This document shows, in pieces, positions 29,983 to 37,723 of a DNA stretch of 37,723 nt. The notes beneath the pieces are model-generated. The model was given only the letters and a program-made list of their open reading frames with translations. It had not been told where the DNA came from and ran no database searches. The DNA comes from Bacteroidota bacterium (GTDB lineage: Bacteria; Bacteroidota; Bacteroidia; Chitinophagales; Chitinophagaceae), in the NCBI GenBank assembly GCA_013285915.1, contig JABDGS010000028.1, positions 1 through 37,723 on the forward strand, given 5' to 3'. Within the stretch, counting starts at the first letter, position 1, and each line of letters starts with the position of its first letter. The position numbers and the translations under genes are program-made.

Positions 29983-32265
29983 ATGCCTAAAATTTTACCT
30001 GTACTTATCATATCTTTTTATTCCATTGCATCATCAGCACACGCCCAAGCCATGCTAAAAGGCAGCGTTGTTGACAAGCAAACATTTGAGCCGCTGGAAT
30101 GTGCCATTATAACAGATGTACAAAACAACTCGACCACGCTTACTGATAAAGAGGGCTTTTTTGCATTAAAAAATGTGCAGGCGACAGATACCATTTCTAT
30201 AAGCTACATTGGCTACTCAACTAAAAAAATACAGGCGGATGTTTTACTGCATGCAACTAATGTAAGGCTTGAAAGAGGAGATATCAATTTGAAAGATGTA
30301 GTAATATCAAGCAAACTAAATTCCATAATTACTTCGCGCACGCTGAGCAGTATTGACCTTAATATGAAACCCGCACGTTCAGCACAGGATATGCTCCGGC
30401 TTGTGCCCGGCCTGTTTACTGCACAACAGGTTGGTGGCGGCAAGGCTGAACAGATATTTTTGCGCGGTTTTGATGCAGACCATGGCACAGATGTAAATAT
30501 TTCAGCTGACGGGATGCCTGTTAACCTTGTGTCGCAGGCACATGGGCAGGGTTGGGCAGACCTGCATTTTGTAATACCCGAAACAATTGGCAGTTATGAT
30601 TTTGGCAAAGGCCCCTACTACGCCAGCAAAGGCGATTTTACCACCGCCGGTTATGTTAGTTACAACACCCTTAATGTGCTTGATAAGAATATGATTAAAA
30701 TAGAAGCCGGGCAATTTAAAACCGCCAGGGCTGTTGCTATGATAAACCTGCTAAACGACAAAGCAAAAGAAAAAGGCCAAAGCGCTTACGTAGCAGGTGA
30801 GGCTTTATATAGTGATGGCCCGTTTGACTATGGACAGCATTTTAAGCGCTTTAACTTAATGGCAAAATATAATACGCCAATAGGCAAGAACAATAAATTA
30901 AGCGCCGTACTAAGTTACTTTAATTCATCGTGGCGTGCATCAGGCGAAATACCTAACAGGGCTGTGGCAGAAGGGTATATACCCGACAGGTTTGGTGTTA
31001 TTGATAGTGCGCAAGGCGGCTACACTTACCGCACCAATGCAAACATTAAACTTACATCGTATTTAGCTAATAATATCACGCTTGAAAACCAGGTATATTA
31101 TTCAAACTACTATTTTGACCTTACAACAAATTTTACTTTCTATTTGGTTGACCCTGTACACGGTGACGAATTTAACCAGCATGAAAGCAGGGACCTGTTT
31201 GGCTATAACAGCAAAATTACCCGCCAGGCCAACGTTGGCAATAGCATACTTACTACAACAGCAGGCATATCGGCCAGGTACGATGCCACGCACCCAAGCT
31301 GGCTGGCTCATACATTAAACCACCAAATTTTAAATTACCTGCAATTGGGCAATGTAAAAGAATATAATTTAAACGGCTATGCGGATGAAACGCTTGAAAC
31401 GGGAAAATGGCTTTTAAATATTGGCATAAGGGCCGATTACCTTCATTTTTACTACCTGAACAATGCACCTGCGGCCGACAGTGCTGCGAAAATATATATA
31501 GGTGCCAACGCAGGCCGCGGTAAAGCTGTTGTAAGCCCTAAGTTAAACGTACAATACACGCTTAACAACCACATGCAGTTTTACCTTAAAACGGGCAAGG
31601 GCTTTCATTCTAACGATGCACGGGTAGTTATTGGCAATGCTGGTTACGGGGTTTTGCCAGCGGCCTATGGCGTTGACCTTGGTGTTAACTGGAAACCCCT
31701 GCCAAAACTTTATATAAATGCAGCCTTGTGGTATATATACCTGCAGCAGGAGTTTACTTACGGTTCTGATTATGGTGATGAGAGCGTTACCCCCGGTGGC
31801 AGAACGGTGAGAGATGGCATTGATCTTTCCGCGCGTTACCAAATTACTAAATGGCTGTACGGCGATGTAAATGTTAACCTTGCAAGGCCACGCGCATTGG
31901 ATGAACCAAAAGGCCAGGATTATCTTGCAACAGCGCCTACTTTTACAAGCACCGCCGGCCTGTATGTAAAATTTGCCAATGGGTTTAATGGTGGCATTAG
32001 CTACCGTTACCTGCACGACAGGCCAGCCAACAGCAATTACAGTCTTACAGCAAAAGGCTATTTTCTCACTGACCTTACAGCAAACTATACCCAAAAGAAA
32101 TACGAGTTAGGAATAGCCATTGAAAACCTGTTTAATGTAACATGGTTTGAATCGCAGGTGGCTTACCAGTCAAGGCTGCGGTACGAAACAATGCCCATTG
32201 ACGAGGTTAGCTATACCGCAGGTGTACCATTTTTTGCAAAGCTTAGGTTTTCAGTATTTTTCTAA
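29983..32265 (+). CDS. TonB-dependent receptor, possibly for a metal or metal complex
   Basis: This 760-residue outer membrane receptor has a Sec signal ending SSAHAQ. A carboxypeptidase-regulatory-like domain (about 22-105) precedes a TonB plug at about 115-225 and a 22-strand-type barrel ending KLRFSVFF. The plug holds an unusual acidic/His motif: FLRGFDADHGTDVNISADGM, then PVNLVSQAHGQGWADLHF. This FDADHGTD...AHGQG signature recurs in a TonB receptor subgroup that I associate with metal or metallophore uptake, but the ligand is not known. Receptors for vitamin B12 or siderophores usually lack the carboxypeptidase-like domain and this motif. It is followed by a convergent small gene. A His-rich small protein is encoded just upstream. 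Confidence 0.88.
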   Translation: MPKILPVLIISFYSIASSAHAQAMLKGSVVDKQTFEPLECAIITDVQNNSTTLTDKEGFFALKNVQATDTISISYIGYSTKKIQADVLLHATNVRLERGDINLKDVVISSKLNSIITSRTLSSIDLNMKPARSAQDMLRLVPGLFTAQQVGGGKAEQIFLRGFDADHGTDVNISADGMPVNLVSQAHGQGWADLHFVIPETIGSYDFGKGPYYASKGDFTTAGYVSYNTLNVLDKNMIKIEAGQFKTARAVAMINLLNDKAKEKGQSAYVAGEALYSDGPFDYGQHFKRFNLMAKYNTPIGKNNKLSAVLSYFNSSWRASGEIPNRAVAEGYIPDRFGVIDSAQGGYTYRTNANIKLTSYLANNITLENQVYYSNYYFDLTTNFTFYLVDPVHGDEFNQHESRDLFGYNSKITRQANVGNSILTTTAGISARYDATHPSWLAHTLNHQILNYLQLGNVKEYNLNGYADETLETGKWLLNIGIRADYLHFYYLNNAPAADSAAKIYIGANAGRGKAVVSPKLNVQYTLNNHMQFYLKTGKGFHSNDARVVIGNAGYGVLPAAYGVDLGVNWKPLPKLYINAALWYIYLQQEFTYGSDYGDESVTPGGRTVRDGIDLSARYQITKWLYGDVNVNLARPRALDEPKGQDYLATAPTFTSTAGLYVKFANGFNGGISYRYLHDRPANSNYSLTAKGYFLTDLTANYTQKKYELGIAIENLFNVTWFESQVAYQSRLRYETMPIDEVSYTAGVPFFAKLRFSVFF

Positions 32266-32310
32266 TAAGCATATTTACTGTTTAATTAAGGCGTACTATT
32301 TCGGGCATTA

Positions 32311-32532
32311 TTAAACTTCTTTACCCATATCCTGCTTTGCCTTCTTTCTTGCGTCCTTTACTTTTTTAGCGCCATAGCCTATACCTGCGGCAACAAGCAG
32401 GCTAATGCCGCCATCTATCGGTGCGCCTATTTCGCCCCCGGGGCTGCTGGGGCTGCCCGCAAAGGCATGTAAAAATGGTATTGTTAACAGCACGCATGCT
32501 ATAAGCAACATTTTCTTGGTTGTTGGTTTCAT
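32311..32532 (-). CDS. Small secreted protein with a PID-CTERM-like sorting tail
   Basis: A 73-residue protein with an N-terminal signal peptide (about 1-25, LLIACVLLTIPFLHAFAG), a very short Ser/Pro/Gly-rich mature segment, then PIDGG followed by a hydrophobic segment ISLLVAAGIGYGAKK and a basic tail. The order Pro-Ile-Asp motif, helix, Lys/Arg cluster is that of CTERM-type sorting signals; I recall a PID-CTERM family of similarly short proteins in Bacteroidota. If so, most of the protein is processing signals, leaving a tiny mature peptide. Its leader contains a heptad array. It lies convergent to the TonB receptor gene and downstream of the giant T9SS substrate gene on the same strand, behind a strong terminator. 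Confidence 0.65.
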   Translation of the reverse strand: MKPTTKKMLLIACVLLTIPFLHAFAGSPSSPGGEIGAPIDGGISLLVAAGIGYGAKKVKDARKKAKQDMGKEV

Positions 32533-32539
32533 ATTTTTT

Positions 32540-32612
32540 GTTTTGGGTTTTATTGTTTTGTGTTTTGAGTTTTAGGTTTTTTTGTTTTGTGTTCTGTGTT
32601 TTATCGTTTTGT
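32540..32612. repeat. Heptad tandem array GTTTTNN (10 units) in the leader of the small gene
   Basis: On the plus strand ten units of seven start at 32540, 32547, 32555, 32562, 32569, 32576, 32584, 32591, 32598 and 32606. They are GTTTTGG, GTTTTAT, GTTTTGT, GTTTTGA, GTTTTAG, GTTTTTT, GTTTTGT, GTTCTGT, GTTTTAT and GTTTTGT, with single-base insertions at 32554, 32583 and 32605. On the coding strand of the downstream gene this is an AC-rich, unstructured stretch 8 to 80 nt upstream of the ATG at 32532. Confidence 0.75.
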
Positions 32613-32729
32613 GCCCGGCAATGGTTTTTCATGGCGCCGCCGCTTGCCCACCCGGATGAACTATCCATTCGGACAGGTGTCGCACACTCGTACTGTTTGT
32701 TTGTTGGTCAGCCTTTAGCTTCATAAACA

Positions 32730-32771
32730 AAATATTGTTGGGTCACGCCACGGCATGACCCAACAATATTT
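32730..32771 (-). terminator. Strong 16-bp hairpin terminator of the giant surface protein gene
   Basis: AAATATTGTTGGGTCA (32730-32745) and TGACCCAACAATATTT (32756-32771) are perfect reverse complements, a 16-bp stem with a 10-nt loop. On the minus strand it is followed by TTGTTT, giving a T-rich exit. It lies 70 bp past the stop of the giant gene. Confidence 0.8.
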
Positions 32772-32801
32772 ACGCTACTATCTGTCAACCTTCTTTACTC
32801 T

Positions 32802-32834
32802 TTACTTCCGGTCTTTCGGTCTTGCCGACTTCCG
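32802..32834. repeat. Octad tandem repeat around GTCTTTCG
   Basis: A degenerate unit TTACTTCCG is followed by GTCTTTCG (32811), GTCTTGCC (32819) and GACTTCCG (32827-32834). The 8-bp period and the alternating CTTTCGG/CTTCCGG core distinguish it from the 7-bp arrays. It lies 7 bp past the stop of the giant gene, between it and its terminator. Confidence 0.55.
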
Positions 32835-32841
32835 GACCCCC

Positions 32842-35800
32842 TTACTGCACCACCACCTGCTGTTTCCATTCATTGCCTTTTTCATCAAGCAATACCAGCC
32901 TGTAGCTGCCTGTGGCGATGGATAATGGCAGGTTTAGCTGCTGCGTGGTGGTTTGGCCATCGTACTGCATTATTTTTTGCATCAGCTGCTTGCCATCACT
33001 GCTGAACAACTGCATGGTGTATTTACCTGCTTCCATATTTTGCATTACAAAATGCAATTGCTGTTTGCGTATCACAGGGTTGGGGTAAATGCTGAACGCT
33101 GCTTTGCCTTTCTGCATCTTTACCAATACCACATTGCTGTATACTGCTGTTCCATCTTTGCTTTGCACTTTTATACGGTAATAATTATCGCCTGCATTGG
33201 GCTGCTGGTCGGTTATATTGTAGGTTTCTGTGTTGTTGCTGTTCCTTGGCTGTACTGCTGTTCCCATTTTGGTGAACGTTTGCCCGTCCGCTGATCTTTC
33301 TGCCTGGTACTGCTGTATACCCTGCTCGGTAGCAGTTTGCCATTCTACCTGTATGCCCTTGGCCAGCGGCCACGCCTTAAGCGTGGTTACTACCGTAGCT
33401 AAGGTGCCTTGTTTTGCAAACACCACCACAAACCTTGTTTCTGCATAGCTGCCTTTGTCTGTGCCTGTTTCGAAGCTTATGGTTGCTGTCTGGGTTAGAT
33501 CAAGCGGGGTACTGGTCTGCAGGTAGTTATCCACTATATAGGCTTGTACCGTGGCTGGCATATCCTGTGGTGTAAACGTGAATGAGTAGTTTGCCTTTAC
33601 CTTCATCGCATATACATCAAGCCACATACTGTCGCCTGTTACAGGCAGCGGTGCTTTTTGTATGGCTGCGTAGTTGCTGCCGCTTCTTATGCTGAGGTTC
33701 TCATCATAATTAAACAGCTTGGCTGCATCATCGCTGGCATCTTTGTTATAGCTGCTGTTATAAATAGCTACCACGCCATCTACCGGCTGCATGGTATTGT
33801 TTATGCTCCTGTTTAGTGCTATCCTTAACAGGGATATGGGTTCTGTTGGTGCAGGGCCAAAGAACACTCCATTGGTGCTGTTTGATATATCAGCCTTATC
33901 ACTCTCGTTAAAACTGATGCTTTGCGTAGCTGATGAGGCTTGGGTAAAGAATGCTTCGCCGCTTTGCAGCACGGTGGTTTGCTGGCTTTGCCCTGCTGAC
34001 ATATCGCTTATATAACTGCCGCCCACTTTTGTAAAGGTTACATAACCGCCTAAGGATGTGCCGTTGCGGTTGGCATCCCATACCCAGAACTGCTGGTTGA
34101 TACCTGCAGCATTGTTTACCACACCGGTAAGCTCCACGGGTGATGCATAGGGGTTACCTGTGAGTATGTAATGGTTTGCCGGCGCGCTGTAACCAAACGT
34201 TTGGGTGCCTGTTTGCAGCAGCCCTGTGGCTTTTAGCGTAGTGGCTGCTGAGCTGCTGGTTATATGGGCTATATCTCCATAGGGCCCTGTAATAAATATG
34301 GCAAAGGCGCTGTTGGCTGCTGCGGCATTGTTATTACCTAAACTTGTTGCATTGGTATTGGCAAGGTCTGCCCAGTTGTCGGCTATCTCATCATAAGTCC
34401 TTATTGAGGTTGCCTTACCTGCTGCATCAAAGCCATTGCCGCCACCGGGGCGGAACATCTCTGCCCCTGTGCTGCCATCAGCTGTACCTCCATTCTGCCA
34501 GTTATTGTAAATAGTGCCTGACTGGCTTAGCGGTGCCGTAAGCATGCGCCAGGCGCGGTGGGCGGGTATGTATCTTTCTACGGTCACATCGCCTGTTATA
34601 TAGTCGCTGTTACTGCCGCCATTGGCTACTGTTGCAGTACCGTTGCTGGTTGAGGCTAATGTTAAGTGGCCATTGCTGGTTAGCACCCCTGCTGTTGGGG
34701 TGTATACTCCCAATACTCTTGTTATGCCGCTGAAGAGTGTTACCCCGGCTGTATTGTTTACCGTTAAATTGTTTACCGTTATACTGCCTGCTATGGTTTG
34801 TGTTGTTGTGCCATTAAAGGTTATGCTGCCTGCTGTTGCATCAAAGGTGCCGCTGCTGGTTACATCACCTGTAATGCTTAACGTCCCTGCGCTGGCGACC
34901 GTTAGCGTTCCACCTATCGTAATACTATGCGCCGTTGCTGTTGAGCTTATCGTGGGCTGGTTGGTGGGTGCGGCCGGTAGGTTCACATCATTATCAATGC
35001 CTGGTACTGCATTAACATCCCAGTTGGCAGCATCATTCCAGTCTGTGCTAACAACCCCTGTCCAGGTATATACCGGCGTTGTTGTAAACGCAGCAAAATA
35101 AGGCGACAAGGGTTCGGCAACGTTACCGGTAAATACACGTACGTGGTAGTAATACTTAACATTGGGCGACAACCCCGTTATATTAACAGAAGTTGCCCCA
35201 CCGTCAACCGATACTGTCTTTACAGCCCCGTTGGTAATGGTGTCTGTTACCACAGCAACCTGGTAACTTGAGGCAGCACGGTAAGCAGGCGGGTACCAGT
35301 TGGCGGTAACGCTGGCAGAGCTGATATTAGTGGCAGGTTTTGGCGAAGCAAGCACCATAGCATTGCTTTGAACCCAGTTGGCGCTGGTGCCATTTAAGGC
35401 AAAATTGCCAAGCACGGCCGTATTATTATTAGCTGTAGCGTCGTATAGGGAAGTAAGCCCTGCGTTGTCCCCACCAGGATTGCCTTCATCAAAGTTATAA
35501 TAGGCTGCAAGCCCGGGTGTTGAGGGCGATATAACATCTGACATATCTGCTTTAATATAATTGCTCCTGTCACTATTAAAAAGTCGCAATTCATCCATGT
35601 CCCCATTAAAAAATAGCCCAAACTGGTCATTTTCGCCTACTAAAATTTGCGACAAAGTCAGCTGGCCGGAAACATCAAAACCATCAGCCTCAAGAATACC
35701 GTTAATATACAGTTTTATTTCCCCGGTTGACGCGATCCTTACTGCGGCTACATGCATCCACCTGTTTGCAGCCAAAGTGCTTCGGGACACAATAGAAACG

Positions 35801-37723
35801 TTTGTAGTAACGCCAAAACCTATTTGACGGCCATTGTTAACCTGCGAAATACCCATGGTACTGCCTTCGCCCATAACCAGGCCCCGGCCAATGCTCCAAT
35901 TAGGCGAGTTAACTCCCCCGTTGGTTACTGTAGGCCTCATCCAGAATTCAATGGTAAAATCATTCCCGGTTAGAGGATTGGAAAACTGAACGACATTACC
36001 AGTTCCATTATTTGCAACAAAATTTAATGCATTGCCCGGAGGTGAAGCTATATAGGTAAACCCGGCTTTTGATGCAGACGATGAAGCGCTGCTTATCACA
36101 ACATCCCCGGTTGTGCCCCCTTCAACAATGGCTTTTATACTGGTTGGCGATGTAATTGGTAAAAGCCTGCCCGGTCGGCCGCCAAAACTTACCGCCGTGA
36201 TACCCGCCAGGCCGCTGCCCGTAATGGTTATGGTATCACCAAGCGTTCCGCTTTGCGGGTTAAAGGCTGTTAACACCGCTGGCACATATATAAAGTTGCC
36301 GGCCGCGGTAATACTGCCGCCCTGGGTTATAACTGTAACCGGGCCGCTTGTTCCACTGGTTACTATTACTCTAATACTTGTATCGCTTGTAACCGGTAAA
36401 AGCGTAGCCGGTGTGCCGCCAAGCGTTACCGAACTGGTGGTTAACAGGTAGGTTCCCCGAATAGTTACCGTGTCGCCTGTACCGCCTGATGGTGTGAATG
36501 AGGTAATGGTTGGCGTGGCAAAGAAAATAAACCCGGCCGCAGAATCTACACCACCCGCTGATGTAACATAAACATAACCGGTTGTACCACCCCCTACAGT
36601 TGCTTTAATTGTACCCGCATTAACATGCTGGAGCGTAGCCGGAGAACCGCCAAAATTAACAGCCGAAGCAATATCAAGGTTATTGCCGGTTATGGTAATA
36701 ACAGTACCGGCTGCAGCTGTTTTTGGCGTAAAATCAGTGATAGTTGATAATTGAACAGTGGTGACTGAATTGGTGACTGAATAAGCCCCCTGGCCTGTGA
36801 CAGTATTTTTGTCGGGCGCCACACGGTAATAATATTTTGTTACCGGCGACAGGCCTTTTATAACAGCCGAGGTACCTGTAACAGGTTTTTTATTATAACC
36901 ACTTATAATGTTATTGAAAAGGTTATCTGTAGCTACATCGAGCAAATAATTATTGTCCACGATACCGATAGAAGGTGCCGACCAGTTTACGGTAAAGCTT
37001 CTGCCCAGGATACTTGAAGGGGCCGTTGTAACCGGTACTACGGCCGCATAACTTTCTATCCAATTGCTGGTGCTGCCCGTTAAAGCAAAATTACTTAGCG
37101 TGCCATTATTTAATGCGGTTGTGCCATCAAGCAAAAGGGAAATATTGGGATTATTGCCCGCTGTAATCCCTTCATCGAAATTGTAATAATTAACAAGACC
37201 GGTTGTACCGGCGGCGATGGTGCCATATATGTCATTTGAGGCTATGTTATTGCTGCGGTCTGTTTTAAAGAAACGCAATTCGTCAATAGAGCCATTGTAA
37301 AAATTCTGCGGGCCGTTTATAGCGCCAAGCGTTAACGTTGCTGGTGCAGTAAGGCTGTTTGTACCTGCGGCTGCGGATGCCTCAAGTATGCCGTTAATAT
37401 AAAGTTTTATCAAACTATTCAGCGAATCCCTTATTGCAGCAACATGCACCCAATGGCCTGTGTTTACAACAGATTGGGAGAACACCGACACATCTGCGCC
37501 GCCTGCTTCGCCAATGCCAAAACATAGCTTGTTGCCCACCAGCGATATACCAAAGTCGTTTTGCGCACCGGGCATTTCGCCATCCACAATGCCATTTCCT
37601 GAATACCATTGGCTGCCTGAAGGGCCAGTTTGGGTTGTTCTCATCCAAAACTCAATGGTAAATTCGCCTGACACCTGCCGGTTTACCGTTACACGATCAT
37701 CCACTCCATCAAAATTCAATGCA
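32842..37723 (-). CDS. Giant LamG/IPT/FN3 surface protein with T9SS sorting domain (5' end outside window)
   Basis: The frame is open to the right edge, so only the C-terminal 1,626 residues are seen. The first in-frame start-like codon (TTG, 37719) lies inside a LamG start (ALNFDGVDD) and is not a true start. Domains in order, counting from the edge: LamG/concanavalin-like 1 (1-160), an FN3 (about 235-325), three IPT/TIG domains (about 328-400, 402-480, 482-560), LamG 2 (about 562-735), another FN3 (about 795-880), a TWTG...W region (about 885-920), beta-repeat sequence, ERYIPAHRAWRMLTAPLS (about 1060), and a C-terminal type A sorting domain (about 1540-1626; FSIYPNPVIRK to WKQQVVVQ). The sorting domain marks T9SS export and surface attachment or release. 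Binding to glycans or adhesion is the likely role. No enzyme domain is visible in this part. Confidence 0.9.
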   Translation of the reverse strand, partial: ALNFDGVDDRVTVNRQVSGEFTIEFWMRTTQTGPSGSQWYSGNGIVDGEMPGAQNDFGISLVGNKLCFGIGEAGGADVSVFSQSVVNTGHWVHVAAIRDSLNSLIKLYINGILEASAAAGTNSLTAPATLTLGAINGPQNFYNGSIDELRFFKTDRSNNIASNDIYGTIAAGTTGLVNYYNFDEGITAGNNPNISLLLDGTTALNNGTLSNFALTGSTSNWIESYAAVVPVTTAPSSILGRSFTVNWSAPSIGIVDNNYLLDVATDNLFNNIISGYNKKPVTGTSAVIKGLSPVTKYYYRVAPDKNTVTGQGAYSVTNSVTTVQLSTITDFTPKTAAAGTVITITGNNLDIASAVNFGGSPATLQHVNAGTIKATVGGGTTGYVYVTSAGGVDSAAGFIFFATPTITSFTPSGGTGDTVTIRGTYLLTTSSVTLGGTPATLLPVTSDTSIRVIVTSGTSGPVTVITQGGSITAAGNFIYVPAVLTAFNPQSGTLGDTITITGSGLAGITAVSFGGRPGRLLPITSPTSIKAIVEGGTTGDVVISSASSSASKAGFTYIASPPGNALNFVANNGTGNVVQFSNPLTGNDFTIEFWMRPTVTNGGVNSPNWSIGRGLVMGEGSTMGISQVNNGRQIGFGVTTNVSIVSRSTLAANRWMHVAAVRIASTGEIKLYINGILEADGFDVSGQLTLSQILVGENDQFGLFFNGDMDELRLFNSDRSNYIKADMSDVISPSTPGLAAYYNFDEGNPGGDNAGLTSLYDATANNNTAVLGNFALNGTSANWVQSNAMVLASPKPATNISSASVTANWYPPAYRAASSYQVAVVTDTITNGAVKTVSVDGGATSVNITGLSPNVKYYYHVRVFTGNVAEPLSPYFAAFTTTPVYTWTGVVSTDWNDAANWDVNAVPGIDNDVNLPAAPTNQPTISSTATAHSITIGGTLTVASAGTLSITGDVTSSGTFDATAGSITFNGTTTQTIAGSITVNNLTVNNTAGVTLFSGITRVLGVYTPTAGVLTSNGHLTLASTSNGTATVANGGSNSDYITGDVTVERYIPAHRAWRMLTAPLSQSGTIYNNWQNGGTADGSTGAEMFRPGGGNGFDAAGKATSIRTYDEIADNWADLANTNATSLGNNNAAAANSAFAIFITGPYGDIAHITSSSAATTLKATGLLQTGTQTFGYSAPANHYILTGNPYASPVELTGVVNNAAGINQQFWVWDANRNGTSLGGYVTFTKVGGSYISDMSAGQSQQTTVLQSGEAFFTQASSATQSISFNESDKADISNSTNGVFFGPAPTEPISLLRIALNRSINNTMQPVDGVVAIYNSSYNKDASDDAAKLFNYDENLSIRSGSNYAAIQKAPLPVTGDSMWLDVYAMKVKANYSFTFTPQDMPATVQAYIVDNYLQTSTPLDLTQTATISFETGTDKGSYAETRFVVVFAKQGTLATVVTTLKAWPLAKGIQVEWQTATEQGIQQYQAERSADGQTFTKMGTAVQPRNSNNTETYNITDQQPNAGDNYYRIKVQSKDGTAVYSNVVLVKMQKGKAAFSIYPNPVIRKQQLHFVMQNMEAGKYTMQLFSSDGKQLMQKIMQYDGQTTTQQLNLPLSIATGSYRLVLLDEKGNEWKQQVVVQ

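Noticed and set aside
31543-32094. 183-codon minus-strand frame inside the TonB receptor gene
   Set aside because: Antisense to a well-supported receptor barrel; composition is Cys/aromatic-rich with no domain pattern. Shadow frame.
34622-35101. 159-codon plus-strand frame inside the giant gene
   Set aside because: Antisense to Thr/Ser/Gly-rich beta-repeat coding, which leaves few stops on the other strand; low-complexity Val/Leu/Pro peptide.
37717-37719. TTG as the start of the giant protein
   Set aside because: It falls inside the first strand of a LamG domain (ALNFDGVDD) and the frame stays open to the window edge.

Overview
The window is a chromosomal segment of a Bacteroidota bacterium, most likely in the Chitinophagales/Sphingobacteriales part of the phylum. 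This rests on a SusC/SusD pair, several TonB-linked barrels with N-terminal carboxypeptidase-regulatory-like domains, a C-terminal type IX secretion (T9SS) sorting domain, a long NusB, and promoter-like TAnnTTTG boxes with no Shine-Dalgarno signal. No rRNA, tRNA, CRISPR array, prophage or transposase gene was seen.

Layout, left to right. (1) 1-1448: the first 23 codons of a Tat-exported protein run off the left edge, divergent from a DUF2975 membrane protein and its 1-bp-spaced XRE-family HTH partner. (2) 1724-7520, minus strand: a glycan/nutrient uptake operon of susC, a SusD_2-type susD and a DUF1735-like surface lipoprotein. (3) 7956-17162: mostly housekeeping and metabolism, with dnaG, a secreted alpha/beta hydrolase, a DUF6263-like lipoprotein, a thiolase, ribBA and a large secreted PIG-L deacetylase. 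(4) 17226-20449: two very small membrane-protein genes, the second (39 codons) overlapping the start of an SSS-family sodium/solute symporter, then a PAS-PAS-DHp protein with no kinase catalytic domain. (5) 20666-25774: a TonB-type outer membrane barrel divergent from a MacB/FtsX-type ABC permease, with an inverted repeat over the barrel gene's promoter. (6) 26082-29015, minus strand: nusB, a DUF1573 lipoprotein, yajC, coaE and a small membrane-anchored protein. (7) 29445-32265: a small His-rich membrane protein and a TonB-dependent receptor whose plug is rich in Asp and His, possibly for a metal or metal complex. (8) 32311-37723, minus strand: a small protein with a PID-CTERM-like tail, then the C-terminal 1,627 codons of a giant LamG/IPT/FN3 surface protein ending in a T9SS sorting domain and running off the right edge.

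The most unusual signal is non-coding. Several gaps hold short tandem arrays of 7-bp units, each locus with its own core: GATTGCN/CAATCNN, GTCATNN and GTTTTNN. One forms a large inverted repeat between convergent genes and another fills the leader of the PID-CTERM-like gene. An 8-bp array and a cluster of three triloop hairpins (25880-26003) add to this. The other strong lead is the 39-codon gene fused by an ATGA overlap to the symporter gene, a candidate small transporter subunit that length-filtered gene calling would miss.
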